Source: Balneolaceae bacterium
GTDB taxonomy: Bacteria > Bacteroidota > Rhodothermia > Balneolales > Balneolaceae
Assembly: GCA_007123785.1 (NCBI GenBank)
Contig: SLGL01000146.1
Location: 1-32,908 of the forward strand
Length of the DNA stretch: 32,908 nt
Direction: 5' to 3'
A model generated the notes under the pieces. It ran no database searches. It was not told the origin of the DNA and saw nothing but the letters and a program-made list of their open reading frames with translations. Each line of letters opens with the position of its first letter. Positions within the stretch are counted from its first letter, which is position 1. Positions 25,691 through 32,908 of the stretch are shown here, one piece after another. The translations under genes and the position numbers were made by a program.

Positions 25691-26536
25691 ATGAAAATTG
25701 AAAATTACTACCAGAACAAATCCATACTTATCACGGGAGCGGCAAGCGGTATCGGGAAACGGTTTGCTGAAAAAATTTCTGAACAAGCAGAAACCACCCT
25801 TATTCTTTGGGATCGAAATCCCGGAGATCTCAAAAAAATCAAGTCAAACCTTCTAAACCGGGCCGAAGTTCACATTTCAGGGGTTGATATTTCCGATTCC
25901 AGCCACATTCAGCTTGAGGCGGAACGGCTTATCAAGCAAAATCTGCTGCCGGATATCATCATCAACTGTGCGGGAATTGTTGTGGGCAAAATGTTTCATA
26001 AACACGCATTTTCTGATATTGAAAACACTATTGTGATCAATTCAATCGGCAGCATGTGGGTGACAAACGCATTTCTGGACAGGATGATCGGGCGTGGTTC
26101 CGGCCATATCGTAAATATGGCTTCGGCTTCAGGGTATATTGGCAATCCTCGAATGAGTGTATATGCAGCAAGTAAATGGGCAGTTCTTGGATGGACCGAA
26201 TCGCTCCAGATCGAAATGAAAAAGCTAAATACCGGAATCCGCATAACTGCTGTTATACCGAGCTACATAAACACCGGAATGTTTGATGGCGTGAGAGCCC
26301 CGTCGCTGACCCCCATCCTCGAAACCGATGAGATTGTAGATCGGATGATCAGAGGCATCGCTCAGGGAAAGCGCACCATTAAAGCCCCATTTATTGTGCG
26401 ATTTGTTCCGTTTTTAAAATCCATTCTTCCTGCTTTCGTTTTTGACTGGCTTGCCGGAAATCTTCTCGGTGTGTACCGTTCGATGGATACCTTCAAGGGG
26501 CGCATCCCAAAATCTGAAGGAGACGATTCATCATGA
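25691..26536 (+). CDS. Short-chain dehydrogenase (retinol-dehydrogenase-like SDR)
   Basis: The 281-residue SDR has the cofactor motif ITGAASGIG (Gly16-Gly22), INCAGIV in place of NNAG (residues 92-98), and the catalytic Ser146, Tyr159 and Lys163 (YAASK). Asp42 in ILWDRN after strand 2 favours NAD over NADP. The C-terminal part has a hydrophobic segment (IVRFVPFLKSILPAFVFDWLAGNLLGV) as in membrane-bound retinol or hydroxysteroid dehydrogenases of the SDR16C type. It probably oxidises a long-chain or isoprenoid alcohol to the aldehyde. Its stop overlaps the ALDH start by four bases (ATGA), so the two enzymes are coupled and likely act in sequence. Confidence 0.9.
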   Translation: MKIENYYQNKSILITGAASGIGKRFAEKISEQAETTLILWDRNPGDLKKIKSNLLNRAEVHISGVDISDSSHIQLEAERLIKQNLLPDIIINCAGIVVGKMFHKHAFSDIENTIVINSIGSMWVTNAFLDRMIGRGSGHIVNMASASGYIGNPRMSVYAASKWAVLGWTESLQIEMKKLNTGIRITAVIPSYINTGMFDGVRAPSLTPILETDEIVDRMIRGIAQGKRTIKAPFIVRFVPFLKSILPAFVFDWLAGNLLGVYRSMDTFKGRIPKSEGDDSS

Positions 26537-27900
26537 ACATTTCCGAACTTGTATCCCGTCAGAAAGAAGCGTTCCGGACAGGAATTAACCGTACTTACGA
26601 GAAAAGGAAGGCACATCTCCAGGTATTCCGTTCAATGATTTCCAAACATGAAAAGCAGCTATGTGAGGCAATCAACCATGATTTTGGAAAACCAGCGTTT
26701 GAATCCTATTCCACCGAAATTTATGTCCTCCTGCATGAAATTGATGTGCAGCTAAAAAATCTCTCAAAATGGATGGCTCCAGAGTCGGTCGGAGGGCCGG
26801 TGGTTACGTTTCCCTCAAAATATGTGATTCACAAACAACCACTCGGCACAGTTCTGATCATCTCGGCATGGAACTATCCGGTTCATCTCTCCCTTATGCC
26901 GCTGGCCGGGTCCCTTGCAGCAGGAAATACGGCAGTGTTGAAACCTTCGGGGCTGGCACCTGCCACATCAGGCCTCATCAGCAAACTGATTGAACAGAAA
27001 TTCGAACCCGAAGTCCTCACAGTTGTGGAAGGCGGAATTCCCGAAACAACAGAACTGCTGCAACAGCCATTCGATAAAATTTTCTTCACCGGCAGTACAC
27101 GGGTAGGTAAAATCGTGATGAAAGCCGCCGCTGAGCAACTGATTCCTGTTACGCTGGAACTTGGAGGTAAAAGTCCGGCAATCGTTCATAAAGATGCAAA
27201 CATCCTGGTGAGTGCGAAACGAATCATGTGGGGCAAAACAATCAATGCCGGACAAACCTGTGTGGCACCCGATTTTGCTGCCGTTCACCAGTCGCAGAAA
27301 AAACGGTTCACGGAGATGGCACAAAAAACTCTCTCCGGGTTTTTCCGGGATGACTATCGTCCCGGTATAAACTATACACGCATTGTAAACAGAGAACATT
27401 TCAACCGGCTGAAAAAACTGATGGATGGCGGGCGTGTTTTGAGCGGCGGAAGTACTAATGCAGAATCCCTCTTTATCGAACCCACTTTGATGGACGCAGA
27501 ATGGGATGATGTAATCATGCAGGAAGAAATTTTCGGGCCTTTACTGCCGGTCGTTTCTTACAATGACGAAAACGAACTGATCGAAAGACTGCAATTTCGG
27601 CCTTCCCCGCTTGCCCTCTATCTTTTTACGGATGATCAACATTTTCAAAACAAAATTTTTGATAACGTACCATTTGGCGGCGGCTGCGTAAATGATACCA
27701 TCACTCATCTGGGAAATCCCAACCTTCCATTTGGCGGAGTCGGTGAAAGCGGTATGGGCACCTATCACGGCAAAGCCAGTTTTGATACATTCAGCCGGCC
27801 ACAGTCGGTACTAAAAAAGAGTTTCTGGCCCGATCCAGACATTCGTTATCCGCCCTACAATGAAAAAAAACTCACCTGGTTTAAACGGCTTTTTTCCTGA
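26533..27900 (+). CDS. Class 3 (fatty) aldehyde dehydrogenase
   Basis: This 455-residue enzyme matches the ALDH3 group, which is shorter at the N-terminus than other ALDHs. Key sites are ISAWNYPVHLSLMPL (Asn114), FFTGSTRVGK (residues 185-193), the general base Glu209 in TLELGGKSP, and the nucleophile Cys243 in AGQTCVAPDF; MQEEIFGPLLPV is also present. A C-terminal extension after FDTFSRPQSVLKK (KSFWPDPDIRYPPYNEKKLTWFKRLFS region) is basic and aromatic, as in membrane-associated ALDH3 enzymes. It probably oxidises the aldehyde made by the preceding SDR to the acid. The AcuI-type gene follows 63 bases later. Confidence 0.93.
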   Translation: MNISELVSRQKEAFRTGINRTYEKRKAHLQVFRSMISKHEKQLCEAINHDFGKPAFESYSTEIYVLLHEIDVQLKNLSKWMAPESVGGPVVTFPSKYVIHKQPLGTVLIISAWNYPVHLSLMPLAGSLAAGNTAVLKPSGLAPATSGLISKLIEQKFEPEVLTVVEGGIPETTELLQQPFDKIFFTGSTRVGKIVMKAAAEQLIPVTLELGGKSPAIVHKDANILVSAKRIMWGKTINAGQTCVAPDFAAVHQSQKKRFTEMAQKTLSGFFRDDYRPGINYTRIVNREHFNRLKKLMDGGRVLSGGSTNAESLFIEPTLMDAEWDDVIMQEEIFGPLLPVVSYNDENELIERLQFRPSPLALYLFTDDQHFQNKIFDNVPFGGGCVNDTITHLGNPNLPFGGVGESGMGTYHGKASFDTFSRPQSVLKKSFWPDPDIRYPPYNEKKLTWFKRLFS

Positions 27901-27963
27901 TGGGTGCTTCCACTCACTCATCCGGATGTATAAAACTGCAACAAACCCCGAAACTCCGGTACT

Positions 27964-28962
27964 ATGACCTCAACCAAATACAAAGCTCTCGTTGCCGAAG
28001 AGGTAAATGACAAGTTTGTTCAAACAGTCAAAACCCTTCAAACCGGCGATCTGCCCATAAATGATTTACTCGTCCGCGTTCACTACTCATCTCTTAATTA
28101 TAAGGACGCCCTTTCCGCCACCGGTCACAAAGGTATCACCAAAATCTATCCGTTCACACCGGGGATTGATGCAGCAGGAGTAATTGAAAAAAGTCGGGAT
28201 GATCGCTTCAAACCAGGAGATTCTGTGATTATAACCAGTTACGATTTAGGGATGAATACTCCGGGAGGATTCGGACAATACATCTCAGTACCTGCTGATT
28301 GGGCCATTCCGATGCCTCACGGGCTTACACTTTTGGAGAGTATGATGATCGGCACTTCTGGGCTTACCGCTGCCATCGGTGCGGAGAAAATACTGGATGG
28401 AAACATCAAGTCGGATTCTGGCGATCTTCTGGTTACCGGCGCAACCGGCGCCGTGGGATCTTTTGGCGTTGCACTGCTGGCTCATCTTGGCTTTCGCGTG
28501 GTCGCGGCCACAGGCAAAACAGAGCATACAGATTTTTTGAAAAAACTGGGAGCCAGCGAAGTGCTTCACCGGAATGAGGTTTCCGGTGTTGAAGCCCGCC
28601 CGATGCTATCCTCACGGTGGAGCGCCGCACTGGATACGGTTGGCGGCTCAATGCTCAATGCGGTGATTCGTCAAACCGCTCACAACGGTGTAGTGGCCTG
28701 CTGCGGAAACGTACTGGGTCACGAACTTCAAACCAGTGTACTTCCATTTATCCTCAGGGGAGTAACCCTGGCCGGAATCGATTCAGGCATTGCCTTGATG
28801 AACGACCGCAAAAGAATCTGGAACCGGTTTTCTGCCGACTGGAAACCTGCCGTGCTTGAAAATTTATGCCACATAAAAACACCCGGTGATTTACCGAAGG
28901 AAATTAAAAGAATGCTCAATGGCAAACAGGTTGGCAAAGTGCTGGTTCAGCATTTACATTAG
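27964..28962 (+). CDS. AcuI/YhdH-type quinone oxidoreductase (acryloyl-CoA reductase-like)
   Basis: The 332-residue medium-chain dehydrogenase follows the YhdH/AcuI pattern: LVRVHYSSLNYKDALSATG near residue 38, PFTPGIDAAGVIEKS near residue 60, SYDLGMNTPGGFGQYISVPADW near residue 93, MIGTSGLTAAIG near residue 128, and the cofactor motif VTGATGAVGSFGVALLAHLGFRVVAATGK near residue 158. It has no zinc ligands. AcuI reduces acryloyl-CoA to propionyl-CoA with NADPH, but YhdH-family members also reduce other enones. It may belong with the upstream SDR and ALDH, 63 bases away, in one unit. Confidence 0.9.
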   Translation: MTSTKYKALVAEEVNDKFVQTVKTLQTGDLPINDLLVRVHYSSLNYKDALSATGHKGITKIYPFTPGIDAAGVIEKSRDDRFKPGDSVIITSYDLGMNTPGGFGQYISVPADWAIPMPHGLTLLESMMIGTSGLTAAIGAEKILDGNIKSDSGDLLVTGATGAVGSFGVALLAHLGFRVVAATGKTEHTDFLKKLGASEVLHRNEVSGVEARPMLSSRWSAALDTVGGSMLNAVIRQTAHNGVVACCGNVLGHELQTSVLPFILRGVTLAGIDSGIALMNDRKRIWNRFSADWKPAVLENLCHIKTPGDLPKEIKRMLNGKQVGKVLVQHLH

Positions 28963-29326
28963 TAAAAAAACACTGAGAACCTGCCAGCGTCCGCCAGGTC
29001 CTGGCAGCGTTCGTACTATTGCGACTTATTTGCACGGATTTCACACCAAGAATTTTTTTACAGACTCCAAATCCGTTTTATTAAGAATTTAAAATCAAAA
29101 GGTTACAATTCGTTTAACATATTTATTGTGAGCACCGAATAAAACGATATCCGGGTTAGAGTTTCTGTACTCTGAACAGCCGTATAGTGCCGTGTGATCT
29201 GTAAAAGTGTAGAAATGTCATCAGAGGAGTCCATCAGTGATAATTCCTGATGTAATTAAATTTGATTCTCATCTTAAGGAGTATCATTTTTCGTTTTTAG
29301 ATTAATTTCCCCTCATAATATAAATA
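28963..29326. repeat. Intergenic region with GC-rich inverted repeat
   Basis: No gene was seen in these 364 bases. Near the start, CTGCCAG (28981-28987) pairs with CTGGCAG (29001-29007), and CCAGCGT / GGCAGCGT sub-repeats surround it. The segment 28980-29012 is GC-rich within AT-rich DNA, which is typical of small dispersed palindromic repeats. It may also act as a terminator for the preceding gene, though the T-run is missing. Confidence 0.4.
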
Positions 29327-30763
29327 ATGTACCAAACCCTAATCCTTAACGCCCAGGTACTGGATGGTAGCGGCTCTTCGGCCCGCCATATAGATGTAGC
29401 CATCTCAGATACCGGAAAACTATCTCTTTTTCCTCCCGGTAACGAGACTGCTGCCGGTGAAACGATCGATGCAGACGGGCTCTGCCTGGCTCCCGGGTTC
29501 ATCGATGTTCACACGCATGATGATACTGCTGTTATCAAAAACCCGGAGATGGAAAATAAAATCAGTCAGGGTGTCACCACTGTGATTGTGGGCAACTGCG
29601 GTATCAGCGCCAGCCCGGTTTCACTGAACCGTGATGAACCGCCCAACCCGATGAACCTGCTGGGTGAACGCGAAGATTTTCTCTACCCTAAATTTTCCGA
29701 TTATGTGGATGCGGTTAGGAAAGCCCGTCCATCTGTAAATGTAGCCGCACTTATTGGCCACACTTCACTTCGGAGCAATCACCTGGCAGACCTGTTCCGT
29801 CCTGCCAATACGGACGAGATTGAAGCGATGCGTAAGGAGCTCCGTGAATCCCTTAAAGACGGAGCCATCGGCCTTAGTTCTGGCCTCGCTTACGACACCG
29901 CCTACGAAGCACCAGACACTGAAGTAAAAGCGCTGATTGAAGAAGTGGCTGAAAGTGGCGGAGTTTACACCACGCATATGCGAACTGAGTTTGATCAAAT
30001 CATTAATGCGATTAACGAATCATTCGACATCGCCAAACATGGCCGTGTTCCGCTCATCATTTCTCACCTGAAGTGTGCGGGAGCGGCAAACTGGGGCCGG
30101 AGCAGCGAAGTGTTGAAGCATGTGGAAAAACAGGCCGAAACCCACAAATTTGCGTGTGATTGCTATCCCTACTCCGCCAGTTCCAGCAATTTGGATCCCA
30201 AACAGGTTACCGATAAAAACGACATTTTTATCACCTGGTCGCGCCCGCACCCTGATCAGAGCGGCAAGCTATTAGCTGAAATTGCAGAAGAGTGGGAGCT
30301 TTCCCTGCTGGATGCCGCCTATAAACTGATGCCGGCCGGGGCGGTTTATCACTGTATGAGTGAAGAAGATATGCAGAAAATATTGAGCTATGATCGAACC
30401 ATGATCGGCTCTGACGGCCTGCCCGAAGACCCCTTCCCGCACCCGCGACTCTGGGGAACATTTCCGCGTGTGCTGGGCCGGTACTGCCGTGATTTAAACC
30501 TTTTTGATCTGCCCGCTGCCATCCACAAAATGAGTGGGCTATCAGGCACGGAGTTCGGCCTCAAGGAACGTGGTTTTATCGCCGACGGCTACAAGGCCGA
30601 TCTGGTACTGTTTGATCCAAAAAAAGTCCGGGATGTGGCCACCTACGAAAATCCGAAACAGCACTCTGAAGGCATCCAAAAAGTATGGGTAAACGGGCAG
30701 CTCAGCTACAGCAGTGGTGAAAAAGCAAACGGCCGTGCCGGTGAATGTATATTGCGAAATTGA
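29327..30763 (+). CDS. N-acyl-D-amino-acid deacylase (D-aminoacylase)
   Basis: This 478-residue amidohydrolase matches the D-aminoacylase family. The metal motif is LAPGFIDVHTHDD (His62, His64), followed by GVTTVIVGNCGISASP with Cys91, the family's zinc-ligand Cys. Other sites are the substrate-site TTHMRTE, ISHLKCAG with its His, and MIGSDGLPEDPFPHPRLWG with the catalytic Asp. There is no signal peptide, so it is cytoplasmic. It removes acyl groups from N-acyl-D-amino acids. It is followed by a RidA-family protein and a sodium:solute symporter, which together suggest uptake of an N-acyl-D-amino acid, deacylation, and clean-up of reactive imines formed when the D-amino acid is oxidised. Confidence 0.93.
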   Translation: MYQTLILNAQVLDGSGSSARHIDVAISDTGKLSLFPPGNETAAGETIDADGLCLAPGFIDVHTHDDTAVIKNPEMENKISQGVTTVIVGNCGISASPVSLNRDEPPNPMNLLGEREDFLYPKFSDYVDAVRKARPSVNVAALIGHTSLRSNHLADLFRPANTDEIEAMRKELRESLKDGAIGLSSGLAYDTAYEAPDTEVKALIEEVAESGGVYTTHMRTEFDQIINAINESFDIAKHGRVPLIISHLKCAGAANWGRSSEVLKHVEKQAETHKFACDCYPYSASSSNLDPKQVTDKNDIFITWSRPHPDQSGKLLAEIAEEWELSLLDAAYKLMPAGAVYHCMSEEDMQKILSYDRTMIGSDGLPEDPFPHPRLWGTFPRVLGRYCRDLNLFDLPAAIHKMSGLSGTEFGLKERGFIADGYKADLVLFDPKKVRDVATYENPKQHSEGIQKVWVNGQLSYSSGEKANGRAGECILRN

Positions 30764-31016
30764 ACAACTTTTTGAAAATAATGATGACTTTGAATGAAAA
30801 GGAAAAACAGAGCTGTCAGACAATCTGAATTTAGTTGTTCAAATTTAAGCTCACAACTATGCTGAATAACCTATAAATTTCTGCGAAAATCAGCATGAAA
30901 CCGTAGCGGGTTTTTTTACCTTATTTTATAAGATCTTTTAACGGATCGAACCTTTTTGGGCAGTTATGGCTCAAAATGATCATATTCTCTCAAACCCAAT
31001 CAAAAACAAAAAAAAC

Positions 31017-31403
31017 ATGTCTATAAAACGTTTTGGCTCAGAGGGTGGAGTCGGTACCGGAGGTCAGCATCTCCCCTTTTCAAAAGCCGTTGAAGCCGGG
31101 GGATGGCTCCATGTATCCGGACAAACTCCCATGAAAGATGGTGAAATCGTTGAAGGTGGTGTGATCGAACAGTCGCGCCTTGCGATTAAAAACTGTCTGG
31201 AAATCATGCGTGATGCTGGCTACGGTCTCGAACACGTAGTTCACGTTACCGTTATCCTCACCGATGCGCGCTATTTTCAGTCGTTCAACAAAGTATTCAA
31301 AGAGGTCTTTGGTGACCATCCGCCCGCGCGAATCTGCTCCGTTGCCGATCTGGTTGTCGATTGCAAGGTGGAAGTGGGCCTTATCTGCTACAAAGATGAC
31401 TGA
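31017..31403 (+). CDS. RidA/YjgF family protein (imine deaminase-like)
   Basis: The start was set at ATG 31017, giving 128 residues, the normal family length; an in-frame ATG at 30966 would add an unlikely 17-residue tail. Family features are FSKAVEAGGWLHVSGQTPMKDGEIVEGGV, the Arg in PARICSV that binds the substrate carboxylate, and the ending KVEVGLICYKD. RidA proteins hydrolyse reactive 2-iminoacids made by PLP enzymes and flavin amino-acid oxidases. Here it lies between a D-aminoacylase and a transporter, so it may handle imines from D-amino-acid oxidation. The symporter gene starts 42 bases later in the same direction. Confidence 0.9.
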   Translation: MSIKRFGSEGGVGTGGQHLPFSKAVEAGGWLHVSGQTPMKDGEIVEGGVIEQSRLAIKNCLEIMRDAGYGLEHVVHVTVILTDARYFQSFNKVFKEVFGDHPPARICSVADLVVDCKVEVGLICYKDD

Positions 31404-31445
31404 TTTGTCTGAATGGCGGAAGTTTTCGCAACGTAAACCGAGCAG

Positions 31446-32908
31446 ATGAACAGCCTTGTATTTCTTACTGCCTTTTCTGTTTACATACTTTTTCTGATCT
31501 GGCTTGGCTGGTTCGTATCCCGCAAACAGGAATCGGGGGAGGATTTTCTGCTGGCCGGCCGCGGTCTTCCCATTTTTCTGATTCTGGGGACAACAGTTGC
31601 TACAATGGTGGGTACAGGCTCTTCTATCGGCGCGGTGGGCTTTGGTTATGATACCGGCTGGGGCGGTGCACTCTACGGCCTGGGCGGTGCCATCGGTATA
31701 CTTTTGGCAGGCTGGTGGTTCGCTCCCATCCGAAAGCTTCGTTTTATGACGATGAGCGAAGAGCTCTCCTACTACGTGGGTGCTAATCGTCTGGTAAAAA
31801 ACGTGGTCGGATTTCTGATTTTTCTTGCATGCATCGGCTGGCTGGGTGCACACATTCTGGGCGGGGGAATGTACCTGGCTTGGGTAGTGGATATTGACCT
31901 TGATCTTGCAAAAGTGATCGTGGCGCTGGGCTTCAGTATATACATCGTGATTGGCGGATATCGCGCCGTGGTATGGACCGACACCATTCAGGTGATTATT
32001 TTATTCTTTGGTTTTATTCTGATGGCTTGGCTTGCCGTGCAGCAGGCCGGTGGCTGGGAGACACTGCTGAGCCTCCAGTCTGATGGAAGCACCAGTTTTT
32101 TGGGTATTCAGCAAGTGGGTGGAATTCATGCCCTCTCCCTGGTGGTGGTCATTGCCGTAGGTGTGCTTGCCACGCCATCCTTTCGCCAGCGGATTTATTC
32201 ATCTGAAAGCGTTTCGGCAGCTCGAAAATCGTTTGCGTGGTCGGGTGGCATCTACCTGCTTTTTTCCTTCATCCCGGCTCTCATCGGCATGGCTGCATTT
32301 GCTCTGAACCCCGAACTGGACAACCGGAACTTTGCCTTTCCTTTTCTGGCCATTGAGGTGCTGCCGCTCTATGTCGGTGTGATTGTGCTGATTGCGGGCC
32401 TCTCCGCTACAATGTCCAGCGCCAGCTCCGATGCGATTGCCGGAGTTACGATTCTCATACGAGATCTTTACGTTATGTTTAAGGGCGAAATGCCTGCCCG
32501 GGAAAAAGTTGTGTTTTATTCCAGGATTTCAATTGTTGCAGTGGTCGGGCTTGCTCTTCTGATGGCACTCACATCCGATGATATTATCACCTATATCACC
32601 AACATGATTGCTACCATTATGAGCGGAATGTTTACTTGCGGCGTTTTGGGGCGGTTCTGGCCGCGCTTCAACTGGCAGGGTGCCGTCGCCTCTCTGATTG
32701 GCGGTTCGATTGCATCAGCCGCTGTATTACTGACTAACGGCGGAACCGAGTATTGGGGCAACCCCATCCTTCCGGCCCTTGCTTTGGCGATGATTACAGG
32801 AATTGTGACAACACTCGTTACTCCAAAAAGCAACATCACGCCCGATCAGGCCCGTGAGATTCTGGACAAAGAACGTGAACAGATGGAAGGAGTCGCTGAA
32901 GTGATTGA
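31446..32908 (+). CDS. Sodium:solute symporter (SSS family), 3' end outside window
   Basis: The open frame from ATG 31446 runs to the window edge (at least 487 residues), so the C-terminus is missing or only just beyond. It has many hydrophobic helices: LVFLTAFSVYILFLIWLGWF, then LAGRGLPIFLILGTTVATMVGTGSSIGAVGFGYDTGWGG. The SSS signature IAGLSATMSSASSDAIAG is near residue 320. In SSS proteins this region carries the Ser/Thr residues that bind sodium. Family substrates include amino acids, sugars, proline and pantothenate. Next to a D-aminoacylase and a RidA protein, an amino-acid derivative is the likely substrate. Confidence 0.93.
   Translation, partial: MNSLVFLTAFSVYILFLIWLGWFVSRKQESGEDFLLAGRGLPIFLILGTTVATMVGTGSSIGAVGFGYDTGWGGALYGLGGAIGILLAGWWFAPIRKLRFMTMSEELSYYVGANRLVKNVVGFLIFLACIGWLGAHILGGGMYLAWVVDIDLDLAKVIVALGFSIYIVIGGYRAVVWTDTIQVIILFFGFILMAWLAVQQAGGWETLLSLQSDGSTSFLGIQQVGGIHALSLVVVIAVGVLATPSFRQRIYSSESVSAARKSFAWSGGIYLLFSFIPALIGMAAFALNPELDNRNFAFPFLAIEVLPLYVGVIVLIAGLSATMSSASSDAIAGVTILIRDLYVMFKGEMPAREKVVFYSRISIVAVVGLALLMALTSDDIITYITNMIATIMSGMFTCGVLGRFWPRFNWQGAVASLIGGSIASAAVLLTNGGTEYWGNPILPALALAMITGIVTTLVTPKSNITPDQAREILDKEREQMEGVAEVI

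Noticed and set aside
31080..31853. 257-codon minus-strand frame across the RidA and symporter genes
   Set aside because: It spans two well-supported plus-strand genes; its composition looks like antisense translation.
1..32908. CRISPR arrays, tRNA, rRNA, insertion sequences, prophage genes
   Set aside because: No regularly spaced repeats, cloverleaf sequences, transposase motifs or phage structural genes were seen on either strand.

Overview
The window looks like chromosomal DNA of a Balneolota/Rhodothermota-type bacterium (Bacteroidota-related, probably marine or saline). This is inferred from four things: the TPR / DUF4292 / EnvC-like gene trio, many DUF1080, TolB-propeller and periplasmic amidohydrolase genes, acidic exported proteins, and weak use of Shine-Dalgarno sites. 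No rRNA, tRNA, CRISPR array or insertion sequence was seen.

Layout. Positions 1-5.7 kb hold small exported or lipoprotein genes of unknown role, a seven-bladed TolB-like propeller, purM, a CHRD-domain protein and a DUF1080 lipoprotein. A decayed GNAT acetyltransferase remnant with its own terminator lies at about 6.0-6.2 kb. Dihydrolipoyl dehydrogenase (6.3-7.7 kb) ends at a clear terminator. An envelope operon follows (8.0-11.7 kb): TPR protein, DUF4292 lipoprotein, and a coiled-coil, degenerate M23 (EnvC-like) protein.

The most interesting region is the minus-strand block from 17.4 down to 11.8 kb, a lasso-peptide-type RiPP cluster. It has a 37-residue precursor, a perfect terminator/attenuator hairpin, two GT-A glycosyltransferases, an HprK-like kinase, a transglutaminase-like leader peptidase (B2), a PqqD-like recognition element (B1) and an asparagine-synthetase-like cyclase (C). 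The predicted core is unusually short and acidic (MGEGEGSDGEGYS) and ends in Ser, the residue phosphorylated by kinases of paeninodin-type pathways. The two glycosyltransferases suggest a phospho- and glyco-decorated product. The cyclase gene carries one in-frame TAA, and no transporter gene is visible.

From 17.5 to 25.4 kb there is an NAD(P)-binding protein, a second DUF1080 protein, a translationally coupled amidohydrolase pair (one with metal ligands, one without), and a giant propeller-amidohydrolase fusion. From 25.7 to 29.0 kb an SDR and an ALDH (overlapping by 4 bases) precede an AcuI/YhdH-type reductase. From 29.3 kb to the end an N-acyl-D-amino-acid deacylase, a RidA-family protein and a sodium:solute symporter (cut by the window edge) form a likely D-amino-acid-derivative uptake and use cassette.

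Four otherwise intact genes carry single-base-type lesions: three in-frame stops, and one apparent one-base deletion beside a start codon. TAA, TAG and TGA all end neighbouring genes normally, so the code is standard. The lesions are either assembly errors or recent mutations.
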